From Eucalyptus grandis (lineage: Eukaryota; Streptophyta; Magnoliopsida; Myrtales; Myrtaceae), in NCBI RefSeq assembly GCF_016545825.1, contig NC_052620.1, positions 4,526,001 through 4,590,000 of the forward strand: 64,000 nt of DNA. Reading direction: 5' to 3'. Every line of letters starts with the position of its first letter. Position 1 is the first letter of the stretch. The notes beneath the pieces were generated by a model. It saw only the letters and a program-made list of their open reading frames with translations. It had not been told where the DNA came from and did no database searches. A program made the position numbers and the translations under genes. Positions 23,388-36,057 of the stretch are shown here, one piece after another.

Positions 23388-26300
23388 ATGCTCTCTATTT
23401 CTCCTTTTGTATAATATGTACATAGACTGTTAGAACATTAGGAGGCTTGTTGCCTCTCTTAAACAAGCAGAAGTGAGGAATTTTTCCTTGACGAACCGGT
23501 TGTCTTTGATTGGGGTAGGAGAGACTAAAGTTCCCCACAATCTCTTCAATACCATTTCTAAGAATTTGATATCAAATTGGTGCTGGAGGGCTAATTCTGA
23601 GTACTCCAATCGGGGTAGGATTTTGGTTGGTTGGGATCCTACTATGGTTTCCTTTGAATTTTTATTGGTCTCAGATCAGGTGATTCATGGGAAGCTTTGC
23701 TGGTTGGAGAACGGAGTGGCCTACTGTGTCTCTTTCGTTTATGCCAAACATTCTTTCTCTACGCGTCAACCTCTTTGGGAGGAGCTGGTGTCTAGAAGTT
23801 CTTCTTTGCAAGATGTGCCTTGTCTTGTTTTAGGAGACTTTAACGCTATAAAGGATCCCTCGGACAAACTGGGTGGTTCAAACTTTTGGTTATCGTGCTT
23901 TGATGAATTTGGACAGTGTCTGGATCAGGTAGAGCTGGGGGACCTTTGTTATGTCGGGTTTTGATACACTTGTCGACTTCTTTAGGTCCCTCTCAAAAGA
24001 TGAGAAAGATTGATAGAGTCCTGGTAAACCCTTGTTGGAGCTAGGTTTTTTCCTTCTCGGAGGCATCCTTCCTTGCACCTAGGAATTTTGACCACTCACC
24101 TATGGTTGTAAAGGTGAGGAACCCGAACCTTCGGAAAAGGCCATTTAAGTTCTTTGACTTCTGGATGCAGCACCCGGACTTCGACTCAATTGTGAAGCAA
24201 GTTTGGGAGAATCCGGGTTCATAGGTGCCTATGTTTAGGCTAGTATGTAAACTAAAGGCCTTGAAAGGGCGACACAAGCAGTTGAATAGAGATTCCCTTG
24301 CCAATATTTTCGTAAGGACTTCTGAAGCAAGGGAAGCTTTAAGGCAAACTCAAGTTGGCCTCCTTAATAATCCCATTAGCGTGGTCCTCACGGGCCTAGA
24401 GAGGGTCTAGCGGCGTGCCTTAGTGGAGCTCCAATCTCAGGAGGAGTCGTTTTTTAAGCAGAAAGCTAGAATAAGATGGCTTAAGGAAGGTGATCAGAAC
24501 ATAAAGTTCTTTTACCATTATGTCAACAAGAGACAAATGAGAAACATAATTCTCTCTGTGGTGGATTCTTCAGGCAACTAAATCACTGAGCCTCAGTTGG
24601 TCCAATAGCATTTTGTGAAGCATTTTCATGATCTCCTTTTGCCACAGATGAAGCTGGATACCCCTCAAGTATCGGAGATTCGGGAGGTTATCCGCTCTCA
24701 ACTGAACAATGACTAGATCACCTTTTGTTACTCGCCTTATGGCTGATCTTGAGATTCAAGATATTTTGGTTCCCCATGCTAGGGGAAAGGCACCAGGGCC
24801 GGATGGCTTCACGGTTGAGTTTTTTAAGGAGAATTAGGATACAGTGGGTCAGCTGGTCACGGATGCAGTGAAGGACATTTTCACGTTGGGGAGGCTCCTC
24901 AAGGAAATTAATAACACCATTTTGGTCATGGTTCCGAAGGTTCCCAATGTAACTACTATCAATGACTACAGGCTTATTGCTTATTGTAACACGGTGTACA
25001 AAAATATTACCAAAGTGTTGGCGAATAGAGTTGCTGTTGTACTAAAATACCTTGTAAGTCCTTCTTAGAGTGCCTTTGTCAAGGGACGTCGAATCAGGGA
25101 TAATATTCTATTGGTGCAGGAACTTTTCTCTAGGTTTTGTGTCAAACCATATTCTCCCAAGTGTGCTATAAAAGTCGATTTTAGAAAGGTGTATGATACC
25201 GTGGACTAGTGGTTTCTTGAGAGTGTTCTACTTGCCTTTTGGTTTCCTGCTCAGTTGGTTCACCTCATCATGACTTGTGTGAGGACTCCTCAGTTTCCCA
25301 TTGCGTTGAATGGGGAGCTACATGGTTTCTTCCCTAGTGGGCGTGGCTTGCGACAGGGAGATCCCATCTCTCCCTACTTATTCACGTTGGTTATGGATGT
25401 GCTCTCCGAGATTCTTGGGAGGTGCTCATTAAAGTCGGAATTCAAATTCTACTAAAAGTGCAAGTCTACTTGCCTTTCGCATTTGTTTTTTGCAGATGAT
25501 GTTTTCCTATTTTGCGAAGGCCACCTGCCATCTGTGAAACTTCTCAAGGAAGGTCTCCATCCGTTTTCTTCTTGGAGTGGACTTCTTCCAAACCTAAGGA
25601 AAAGTGAGGTGTTCTTACTATGAGGCTTGCCAGCCTTAAGGAATCAAATCTTTATGGAGCTTGGTTTTGTTGAGGGCAACCTTCCAGTCTGTTATCTTGG
25701 GGTTCCAATCATCACGTCGAGGCTCCAGAAAGTGGATTGCGTTGATCTTGTGAGGCGCATCACCTCTAGGGTGCAATCATGGACTCATCGTTTTCTTTCT
25801 TATGTTGGTCGTCTTCAACTAATCTGGTCAGTCCTCCATGCCATTCAGGCCTACTAGGCAAGTGTATTTATCATTCTTATAGCTCTGCTGGACTAGATAG
25901 AGCATATTCTCAGACAATTTCTTTGGAAGGGACTTGAGTTGGGCAGGGGGGTGCCAAAGTCTCTTAGGAAGATGTTTATCTTCCCAAAGTGGAGGGAGGT
26001 CTAGGTATCTAGAGATTGCGTGAGTGCAATAAGGCGGCTATGCTCAAACATATCTCGAATTTATTTTCAGATAAGGAATCGTTATGGTGCAAGTGGGTCC
26101 ATTCGACCTTCTTAAAAAACAAGAACTTCTGGGTTGTAAAAAAACCGACCCGTTGCTCTTGAGCTTGGAAGAAACTTCTACAACTTAGGACAAAAGTCCG
26201 GCTTCGCTTCCACTGGAGGATAGGCGATGGCTTATTAGCATCACTCTGGTTTGATAATTGGCATCCTAGGGGTCCTTTGAAATTATTTTTCATGGATTCC

Positions 26301-27040
26301 CTCATCTATAGTTTTGTTCTCTCTAGGTAGGCTTTGGTTGTTGATCTCTTCTCTAAGGATGGACGGGCTATCAAATCAGAGATTGAGTCCTGGGGTTCGC
26401 TGCTTCCCTCTTTGTCTGGAATCCAAGATCGGTTCTGTTGGAGGGAGGACTCGACAAGCTTGTTCTCGGTGGCCTCGGCTTGGAAATTCATAAGGTGAAA
26501 GAAGACTAGAGTCAATTGGCATTGTTTCATTTGGGGTAATGCCATCCTGCCTCGATACCAACTGAACCTGTGGCTCATCACAAAGCGGAGGTTGCCTACA
26601 CAGTCTCTTCTCATGACCTATGGTAGGATTGATGCTGCTTCCTGCCCTTTTTGCAACGAGGTGCCCGATTCTATCAATCATCTCTTTTTTGGATGTCGCA
26701 TTACTTTGAGTATTGCCTTCTTTTGGGCTACTAGAAACAATCTTCCTTAGATCAATAGGACTTGGGAGGAGACTCTTAGTTGGGCCATTACCTTGCTCTC
26801 CGAAAATGAGTTTTATAAATGTGTTGCCCGTTTTTCCTTTGGGGCGCTTTGTCACATCATCTAGAAGAACAAGAACAATATCCTTTTCAGGGGGGAGCCA
26901 CTGTCTATTTTAGCCATGAAGAAGCATCTCCTCAAGGTCGTCAAAGATAAGGCTCTTACCTTTAAGAATGTTGATGACTCTGCCAGGAACAGGAGGATGC
27001 AACGCTCGTGGGATGTGGACCCCGTTATCTTCTCTCCCAC
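23388..27040 (+). pseudogene. LINE ORF2 (endonuclease-RT) pseudogene
   Basis: The endonuclease region at 23473-24100 shows LSLIGVGETKVP, GRILVGWDP, VSFVYAKHS and LVLGDFNAI. RT motifs follow: APGPDGFTVEFFK near 24790, VPKVPNVTTINDYRLIAYCN near 24935, LRQGDPISPYLF near 25345, and FADD at 25489-25500. The zf-RVT domain spans about 26390-26720 (YQLNLWL...RRLPTQSLL...CPFCNEVPDSINHLFFGC). The C-terminus ends RNRRMQRSWDVDPVIF. Stops occur throughout (for example near 23962, 24408, 24834, 25066, 25453 and 25855), so no enzyme can be made. Confidence 0.88.
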
Positions 27041-28076
27041 TAATACTAGTCCAGTACAATCAAACAACACATCTCTTAGGAATATGTATCTTATCAAAAC
27101 CATCACTTCTCTTCATGTCAATAATCACTTCTTCTTTTGTCCAATTCAATCTATTCTCTTAGTTATATATATAACAAACCATTTCAGCATTTACATGGTT
27201 ATGCTTTCTCCATTCATGAAAATTACCCTCAATCATCTTTTGATTGGTGGGTTATGAGTTATGAATAAAGATAACCAGTAGCTATTGTAATATTTGAGAC
27301 TTTGGACTGAGTCAAAAAGAAGTGGTGAGATCCACCCAAAAAACAAAGGAAGAAAAACTCAAGTGTTGAAAAGTCAGAGAGAAAAAGGAAGAGATGGGGA
27401 TGCTAGCTCTTCTTAAATCGAGAACTTTTGGGGAGAAAATGAGGAAGAGAGGAAAGGAAGAAAGAAAAGAAACAAGAAGAATAAAAAGAAAGGGAAAGAA
27501 GAAAAGAGGGGTTTTGCGTGGGCTCACCATGGGGATCTCACCAAACCAAATCAACTACATATCATAACGCCTGATAAGTACTCACATCCCTCGTTCGTTT
27601 AATTAGGGTAGTTTTCGGAATAAAAGCTTAAATTTGAAGTTACATGAAAATTGATTCATGAAGTCCGATATTTTAGTTGAGGAGCTTTGGGATTTCATGA
27701 AAATGATGGATTATGTTGTTGTAGAGCTGTGGAGTTTGATGAAGGTTGATCTAATGTAACGGTTTGGCTCGAGCAAAATTTTAGGGTTTGACAAGCGAGT
27801 TTTGTATTGAGTTTAAATTTGAATAATTGCTTCGCATAAAAGATTTGTTGGCACATGGAAGTTATTTTGTTAGCATTTATGTGTAATATAACCATTTCGT
27901 AGATAAGGTAGATTTCTATTTGATTTTAGTGTTATTCCTCACTTATATGTTAGGATCGTGAGTTTGACGACACGAGTACATTTATTGTTTGGTTGTAGGC
28001 GATGAGGTGAGTGATGCTATTTATTCTATGAATTTGAAAACTTATGTTTTATTAAGAGTGATATAAAATTGAGTAT

Positions 28077-31000
28077 TGTTGACACCTAAATTTTGACAAC
28101 CCGTTTATTTATTTATTGCATTAAAAAATTAGGGATTAATTTTAACCCTAAAAAAATATTAGTTAATTAATTAATTGCATAGCATATAGTTTTAGGTGCA
28201 TTTATTTTAATTTGCATTTACATTGGGCCAGTGACAAATGAGTTCAAATTGATGGTTCGGAACTTTAATTTGGTGAATTGAGCTAAGCCCACGAAGGGAG
28301 TAAATTGGCCCAAACACGTATCCTTGGAGAGATTTTACGAATTTATTTGTGCGAGATTTCAAATTTTAGAAGAATCCTCTTGCAATCCTAAATTGTATCA
28401 AAAACAAATATTGCATTTGGAAAAAGGAATTTTCGTGGATATGAATTTGGAAAAATTAAAATCCTAACTCGTGGCCTATAAATAGATTAAATGCGTAGGG
28501 CTTGGAGGAGGCCACCCATTGAATATACGGCCGCACAAAAGGGGTTTTGGAGAAAGAGAAATATACCGGGAGAGATTGGAGAAAGGCTCGACGGTTTTGT
28601 CAAAGACCAGATCGCAGAAAGAGAGAATCATGTTCGCATAACAAAAAGGAGAAGTCGGCGAAGCGCTGGCGAGGTTTCGTTCAAGTTCCGGTGACACTAC
28701 TCAGCAAGCACCGACTGCGTGCATGGAATTTCTGGCCTCGTAGGAATCGAATTGGAATTGCCGAGTTCCCGCAACGATCGCTATTGTTGTGTCAAGTTGA
28801 CCATGGATCTGTGAACTCGTCCTCGTCCTTACATCATTCCTTGCCGGCCCCATTCTTGGAGATAACTTTTCCGAGCTAGGATTGCCAAGTCAAATCTTGA
28901 TCAATTGATGTAATCGAGCTTCCAGAGATAGTCCAGCAGGTCCAGACGATCTCTTACGCCACTCTCGAGTTCCTCGTCGTTCCGTCCGTGACTCTGTGCT
29001 GAGCCGCAAAGCCCCGACGTTTGTCAATCGTAAGCACCACCGCAAGCCATCAAGATCCCGCTTGACTTTTGCAGCAAATCTCTATCTTCCTGAAGTCCAC
29101 CAGCGAAGAGGGGAAGAGCCCTCTTGGTCGTGAGCTTGTCGCCAATCCACTGAGCCACGGATCCCCGCACGATGTCGAGGCTTGCCATCTTTTGTTGCCG
29201 CAACATCGTACTCCCGTGACTAGGTACCCCTGTTCTTGACGTGAGCCCAACGCTGAATAGAGCTGCTCCTTGTCGCTGTGCTAATGAGCGACACTGTCCC
29301 TTGACCCGACACCGTGACGAGTTGCTGTTCCGTTGATCTTTGTCCCGAACGTCCTTGACCTATAAAAAGATGGACACTTGATAACAGGAGGGGCTCCCTG
29401 GTTGACACGGCCACATGGAGGGAGGCCTTCACAAAAAAGAGAGACGGCCACGATACGCACAGGGAGAGAGACCAAAAGTTTTTTTTATCTTTTCCTGCAG
29501 GTTACAAGGAGGGACGTCTCCCCTAGTGTGACGCATCCAAGGGGAGATACGGAAGAAAAAGAAGCATGCAATAAAAAGACTCACAAAAAAATTCTAAAGC
29601 CAAGACAGTCCCAACGCAATCTTCTCTTTGCTTGTCATCCATAGGCGCGCATCCACACGAATTGCCACCTCGCTGTTCTGAAACTCATCTGCGATAGCCC
29701 ATGGTCGATCTAAGTCATCGCTGAATCGGTGCTATCTATGAACGATTGCTGACCTCCATCAGATTGTGTGCTCCTTTCAACTGGTAAGTTTGAGATTGGT
29801 TTTGACTTGTTTACAGGTTGAAGATGATCTAACCATCGTTAATTTACCGAGTCCAATCGGAGTAAAAAATCGTGAACTTTGACTTATGAACTTGGGAAGT
29901 GTAATATCATAATTTGTTCATGTCGATAGGATTGGGATAATGAGGGTCAATTTCGAGTCAAATTGTTGGTGTTTCATCTTGGATCCACTATGAATCGTGC
30001 AAATCGGTGTTTTCATGATTAGAGCATGTTGACCAGACTTTCTCTGCTATTTGAGTGCATATGAGTGTTGATCAATATTACTGCACGTCAATAATTCTTG
30101 ATGGTCCTTGAGCCTTCACCATGATAACTCTTTGCCCTTCACCGTGAGCGTCCCGCCGAGCATCCGTGAGACAACACCACCTCTTCACCGTGTCGAGTCT
30201 GCCCAATTTTGACAAGCAAGTGTTTGAACAAGGTAATAACTTTATCTTAGTCAAGATTCATATATTTCATTGCCTTGCTCGAATTATTGCATTCTTGATT
30301 GAACTCTCGAATGATGTTATCATAATCCCGAATAGCTATCACAATGTGCATACGATTGACAGTCTGATTTCATGTCCAAAATACGACTCGCAATCATACG
30401 GAAAAATCACCAATTCGATCTCACGCTCGAGATATGATTCGTGATTTTGTTAAAAATTGGCCAATAAGATCTCATGCGCGAGATACGATTCGTCAATTTA
30501 TTAGATGGATATCAATCATATATTGTCTGATTTGCTGTTGTGTTGTTTGAATTGATTTTATTTCTGCAAAAGAAAGTCCAAAAAAAATCTTAGTTAGATT
30601 AGGTTATTTGCTTGTTTTAGGGTTAACTTGCATGTTTAGGGTAGGAATTTATTTTTCGAATTTGTTAATAAATAAATAAATATGCATTCATTTAGGATGT
30701 TAGTTTTAAATTTGAATTGCGCGTTTAATTATTTGGTAGTTTTAATTTCGAATTTTATAAAAGAAAAAAAGAAAAAAATTAGAATTAGGTTCATGAAATA
30801 CACGTCATTTAGTGACTGTTGTTAGATTCATTTAATTAGAAATTGCCCATCATTAGACTAGGTCATTTAATAAATGTCGCGTGACATATAGCTCACATAT
30901 TAAATTGCATGTTGCATGTCATTTTAGTTGAAATAATTTTATACGTCATTGCATTGCATTGTACGTCATTAGAATTAGGTCATTTTGGTTAATTTAGATT

Positions 31001-31675
31001 GCATATTTAATTATTGCATGTTCATTAAGAAATCACAAATTTTTTTACTTATTCATATAGTTTAGGACATGTTGCTATGACATATCATTCCATATTAGAT
31101 TAGAAGCATTGCATTGCATATGGATTATATTCTCGTTAAAAAAGTGAAAATAAAAAATTGAGTGATGGCGTGTTAATTAGAAATCATATCTAGAATTGCT
31201 GATGTGAATTCTTATCTAACATTGCAGATGTTTTCGTTGTTATAAGGTAAGTCTTGCATTTTATTTATTTGCTTTCTTGGGTGTTAAATTGGTGGTTTGC
31301 ACACTCGTGTGATCACCTCACATGATAGGAAAGTAAATTAAAATTAATTCAAACTGCTTGCCAAACATTTTTTTCAAAATAAAAGAGAAAGGTACCGAAA
31401 GGGCGTTAGAGAAATCTAGCGTAACCAAGTCCCCGTACCCATAGTCTATGGTTCATATGAGTAAAGCAAAACTCCCATTACTTTACTTGGGTTTCTAATC
31501 GACCCACCAAAAAGTTGATTAGTGGCAACTCCTAAATAAAATCTATCTGCATGTTAAGAATCTGAACATAAGTCGCGAATTGGTATAAGTTTGGGAGAGC
31601 CCGAGTTAAGTCTAGGCTTAACAATCCATTAGCCAAACCCTAGATGGTTCACACCCGAAAATCTGGGTCGTGACA
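28077..31675 (+). mobile_element. 3.6-kb solo LTR of a TGTTGACACC (Tat-like) family
   Basis: It starts TGTTGACACCTAAATTTTGA, ends GGGTCGTGACA, and is flanked on both sides by AGTAT (28072-28076 and 31676-31680). Its 3' 300 bp align with the LTR ends of the element at 33571-47486, sharing CAAGTCCCCG, GGGTTTCTAATCGACCCACC and the GGGAGAG(T/C)CCG block. It is therefore a different family of the same lineage. No internal domain, PBS or PPT is present. A TATA box lies at 28477-28485. Confidence 0.85.
28477..28485 (+). promoter_or_regulatory. TATA box of the solo LTR promoter
   Basis: TATAAATAG lies about 400 bp into the LTR, in the same preceding context (GGCC/GCGCC) as the TATA boxes of the related LTRs at 34057 and 45831. 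A second possible one, TATAAAAAG, lies near 29360. Confidence 0.6.
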
Positions 31676-32860
31676 AGTATCATATGAGTATGAAAGACAT
31701 GGCACAACATCTTATCTATATATAGGGAAGAAGTGATGTCTAGAGCATAATTGCTTCATAAATCTGGATCGGCATTTACTACCCTATTGATTTTGAAATG
31801 ACAAAGTAAAGCATTCCTGGAAATGGCTTGAGTCGATTATTAGGCAATGGATGATGGAAATTATTTACAAAAAGAATTCTTTTGTTACATGCTATATGTT
31901 TTGCTTAATGAGGAATTGAAAAATGCATTATTTGAAATAACATGAGATGATTATTGGTAAACGCCTCGATCAAATGCTTTGTGAAGAAATTACCAAAAGT
32001 AATGAGTATTGATATATGAAATGCTTTAATAAACACATTCTATTTGATAAATTCAGTCACAAAAGTTGATTCAATTCGATTTGCGAAACTACATTATGAG
32101 ATGAATCATGGTTTTGATTGTGAATTGGTTTTATGAAATGATACGAGAAATGCTTCACAAAAAAGTATTTCTATCAAATGGACCAAACCACGAAAGGTTC
32201 TATGATTGGTTTGTAAAATGTATTGTGAATTATAAGATTAATTATGGATTAAATTTTTGGATATTGGATGATATGGGTTTAGTGCTCAACATCGTTATGA
32301 GCCCATGAAGGGGCTTATGGATATGTATATCGAGTTTATGATATTCTATTGAGCTGAGCCATTGACTTTGTACATGGAAACCTTGCCAATAGAAGAATCT
32401 TGGTCGTCTTGTCATAGGGCATTGTGTCGTGATCATAATTTGACATTGAGCAAAGATTGGTCGATGGACAGATCGTTGACATATGTTTTAATATGAGATT
32501 GATCAATGGACTTAACTATTAATGATGATTCATAATGGGTTTTTTTTTCCGAATTGTATATAGCTTATTGTAATGAAACAACTTATATATGATTTGATAT
32601 GTATATTAAAGAGTTGGATTATGAATTTTTCGCTATGCTCCATACATATGCATAGTAACTGCTCAATCTACTTAGAAGAAATATGTAATGTTGACTAAAC
32701 TGTGGTTACTCACTCCTCTTTTCCAATATTTTGAAGTCTTTCAGTTAGTGGTAGTTAGAGCGAGAGTGTTATTGCGGGGGCTTGAATAGTTTGAGGCTGC
32801 ATCCTTCGGATGGAAGGATGGTCGTGTCATCCCCGTCTCTATAAGATTTGGGGTGTGACA

Positions 32861-33570
32861 ACTATCACCTAAAGGGAGTGAATAGGTGATTATAAAAAAA
32901 ATCTTGACAAATTAATGCGGAATAAAATAAGTCAATATCAAAGTATGCACAAGGTTCATAATCTATTTTGTGGTTGAGCAAACTTTAGAAGTGTCTAGCA
33001 AGTGTGCAATTGACCATAACAATAAACAATAAGACTTTAGTAGTGAGAGAAATTGCATACAACGTTCTTAGTGGTTCGGATAGCAAGCTTATGTCCATTA
33101 TCCCACACTGATAGCCTATTAGTTGAAATTCACTATATAATCAACAAGAGATTATAATTTTGAACATAGACACTCAGTGATAGATCACACTATCTCACTC
33201 AGTCACTCTTTATGTACTTCTCTCACGATCATCAAGTTGAAACTCACGAAAGATTTTACGCTTCATCTTTTACTTGCTTCCCAATCCCTTGATCTCCTTA
33301 TATACTCCCCTACTTCCGAACTAATCGTTGGAAAGTCCCTTAAGGATCATCTTTTGATCTACCCACTAGATAGATATCTATAAAGAGGATTTTATAGCCA
33401 TTGAATGACAAAGATAGATCTCCACCTGATTCTTATGGCCCATACAATTAGTCTTGGTTTCCATAAATAGAATTTTTTTGTTTAGAAAGAACTTGTCTCA
33501 AGATTGATTTGTCAATCATATAGGACTGAGTGTATCAAATCTTTCTTGGTGTAGATCCAAACCAAATTAC
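32861..33570 (+). other. Unassigned repeat-like sequence left of the Tat-like element
   Basis: It begins with a CACCTAAAGGGAGTGAATAGG motif, a form of the CCTAGAGGGGGTGAATAGG sequence that recurs in plant LTR elements (recalled from general knowledge). No domain, terminal repeat pair or intact frame is visible. It continues across the Tat-like insertion at 47487. Confidence 0.4.
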
Positions 33571-34056
33571 TGTTGACACCTAAATTTTGATTAGGTTATT
33601 AATTAGGCCTTAATTTCTCTTTGTTTTTCCTTTTCAGATAATACATAATAAATAACAAAAACAGCAAAAAATAAATAAGAAAAAATGAAAACAAAACAGA
33701 AAAAATAAAATAAAAAAACAAATGCAGCCCAGCCCTTTTTTTCTCGCGCGGGCCCCCCACAGCTCGGCCCGCGTGACCCGGCCCAACTCCCTCTTTCTCC
33801 TTTGTCTTCTTCCTCCCATCTTCTTCTTCCTTCCTCCTTCTTCCGCCTCTGCAAGTCACACGCGGCGACGAAGACACACTCGAGCACAACCTACAACAAA
33901 GAGAGGAGCGTAGGCCGGTGGCTGAGAGGACGCGGCATTGAATGCGAGCATGCCTTCGTAGAAGGGAGAAGAATTGACGCCGATTCGGTCGGTGAAGGAA
34001 GGCCGGTCAACACACCAAGGACCGCTGGCCTAGCCCTGTCGACCGACATCCGCGCC

Positions 34057-34065
34057 TATAAATAG
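34057..34065 (+). promoter_or_regulatory. TATA box of the 5' LTR
   Basis: TATAAATAG after GCGCC is conserved in the 3' LTR and the related solo LTR. Transcription would start about 30 nt downstream, placing the triple hairpin at 34131-34313 in the 5' end of the RNA. Confidence 0.65.
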
Positions 34066-34130
34066 GGTGTCGAGGAGACGGCGGAAGACACATAGAGAGA
34101 GTGAAAGATTGAGGGCTACAAAGCTTCGAA

Positions 34131-34313
34131 CCTCCCACTAAGAGACTTCAGAGGGGGGCCGAGGATGAGCAGGCCGAGATCCAGCGACACAGAGATCGCA
34201 AGCCCTCAAACCTTCTCCTGAGAGACTTCAGGGGAAGGTTAAAGAGCGAGTGAGAGAGAGAGAGAGCGGGTCGTGAGCTTAAACGACCTCCCACCGAGAG
34301 ACATCGGGGGAGG
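34131..34313 (+). repeat. Three tandem hairpin motifs in the LTR leader
   Basis: Three related units each pair a C-rich arm with a G-rich arm around a GAGAC loop: 34131-34159, 34211-34238 (CCTTCTCCTGA with TCAGGGGAAGG) and 34287-34313 (CCTCCCACCGA with TCGGGGGAGG). Spacing is about 75-80 bp. All three recur in the 3' LTR at 45906-45934, 45986-46013 and 46058-46083. Confidence 0.7.
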
Positions 34314-35622
34314 CCACCAGCAAGCGAACCCGCGGAGAGGAGGGAAATCGGAGGGCGTAAGGGGCTGAGCAAGTGGGTTTCAGAGAGCAAGGGTCGGTGA
34401 AGGCCCAGATTTGGGGTCAATTTAGCTCAGTCGCACCCCCGACGCCACCTCGAGTCGTGCCCAACGCCACTACCACTCCGGATCTGCGAAGCTAAAGGCC
34501 CGCTATTGCCGCGACCGCTACTCTACTACTCCACCACCGGCGACTCCGGTCGATCCGTCGCCACCGACGGCTCCACCCGATCTCGCATCCCCGATGATGT
34601 CTCGCCGACCAGCAACGTCGCTGCGTCATACCCTCTCCACACTCAGGTTCAACCCGCTTAACCATCACCGTTTCCACTCAAAACCCTCCTCGCCGCCTCG
34701 AGCCACTTTGTGGGATCCAGTCCTCGGTCACGCTGTCCACCGTTCCCTATGCATCTCCACTCGTCACCGCCGCCGTCTCGCCACACCGCACCTCCTACCA
34801 CTTTGCCGTCCTCCGTATCGCTGCCGCCGTCGACACCGATCCGCCGTCCCAGCCCTCCATCGGCACGCGTCCAAAGCGAAAAGGAGGAGGCGTCACATCG
34901 GAGTCACGACCTCGGTCGAACCCAGTCGGCGGCCGGGTAGGGTTTCGCCTGGGTTGGTTTTGTTCGCATGGGCTAGGTAGATGTTGGGTTGGACGTTTTT
35001 ATGAAAATAGGCCAAAATGGGTTTGGGCTTCGAGGTTAAAAAGAAAAAAATCAATATTTAATAAATAAAATCAAAAAATGATTATTTTCCAAAAAATCAA
35101 AAATAAAAAAAAAAAAATCCCATATTTTCCTTTAAAAAGCCAAAAAAAAAAAAAAAAAAAAAGGCCAAAAAAGATTTATATTTTCAAAAAAGATCAAAAA
35201 TCCAAAAAATGCTTTTTATGTTCAAAAAATATGAAAAAAAAAAGATCCAAAATGTTTTTCTCCACAAAATGCATAGAAAAACCCTCAAACATCCAAAAAG
35301 CCTTAAGGTTTAAACAAGATTAGGTACCAAAGGGCATTAGTGATTAACTAGTATAATCAAGTCCCCGATCCTAATTTCTTTGGTTGCGCAGGAGCGAGTA
35401 TTTCTCCCGATATTTCGCTTGGGTTTCTAATCGACCCACCCCAAACAAATTAGTGGCGACTCCGTTTTAAAATTAACTTACAGGTTAAAAACTTGGACTA
35501 TTAAGTCGTGAATTGGTGGACTTGGGAGAGTCCGGGTTACGCTTAATAAACATAGCCAAACCATTAGCCTCTTTAGGCGCCCACCCCGATTGGGGTGTCA
35601 AGTAAAAGAGGTCACGATAACT

Positions 35623-35640
35623 TGGCGACTCCGCTGGGGA
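35623..35640 (+). promoter_or_regulatory. Primer binding site of the Tat-like element
   Basis: TGGCGACTCCGCTGGGGA starts four bases after the LTR end. TGG complements a tRNA CCA end. This sequence resembles the Ogre-lineage PBS reported as complementary to a tRNA-Arg (recalled, not checked). Confidence 0.7.
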
Positions 35641-36057
35641 TGGCTTTTTTTTTTTAGGACTTAGGCCATTTTATCATTGTTTAAATGCTTTACTAACTTG
35701 GGTTTTCTTTTCTTTTCTTTTGTGCAGGTTAATAGCTTAGAGTTTCTTTTATTAAAATAAAATATTTTGCGATTATAAACTACTTGGGCATCCTTAAATG
35801 TTTTAGCACTACACATGGCACACACAACCTGGCCGCCGGACCTGGGCTGCCATAGGATATCTAAAATGGTGTTAAGAAAGATAGGGCCTTGAACACGAGA
35901 CTGCAATGTAGAGGTTGCCTTTCTTTTCCCCGAATTTCTTTAGCCAAGGTTAAGAGGGTATGCTGCTAACGCGAGACTGCGATAGGCGGATACCCTTTTA
36001 ACTTCAACAAACCTTCTCAGTTAGAAATCAAGCCACACATCCCATGCGCATGTCTCT

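Larger units (their letters stand above)
21300..27160 (+). mobile_element. L1-type LINE retrotransposon, decayed
   Basis: It has a two-ORF layout: a nucleic-acid-binding ORF1 with a zinc knuckle, and an ORF2 with apurinic endonuclease, reverse transcriptase and zf-RVT domains. Both ORFs contain several stops and frameshifts. I could not identify a poly-A tail or a target duplication, so both outer limits are approximate. The sequence after about 27160 runs into unassigned sequence ending at the solo LTR at 27286. Confidence 0.85.
27286..32860 (-). mobile_element. Solo LTR, TGTCACACCCC family, reverse orientation, interrupted
   Basis: The right end is GGGGTGTGACA and the left end TGTAATATT, the reverse complements of the family termini seen at 758-3126. 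Flanks are GCTAT (27281-27285) and ACTAT (32861-32865), four of five bases alike. A second solo LTR occupies 28077-31675. Without it the host LTR is about 1.97 kb. The purine tract at 27345-27510 matches the family's pyrimidine tract in reverse. No coding domain is present. Confidence 0.7.
33571..35619 (+). repeat. 5' LTR of the Tat-like element
   Basis: It is about 2.05 kb, runs from TGTTGACACC to GTCACGATA (expected CA mutated to TA), and is followed by the PBS. It lacks a segment of about 100 bp that the 3' LTR has near 46825-46925. Open frames in its GC-rich middle (33.7-34.95 kb) are also present in the 3' LTR but with shifts and stops, so I do not call them genes. Confidence 0.9.

Noticed and set aside
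33722..34980. Open frames in the GC-rich middle of the Tat-like 5' LTR
   Set aside because: The same region in the 3' LTR (45469-46809) has different frame lengths and shifts, so there is no selection for a protein.
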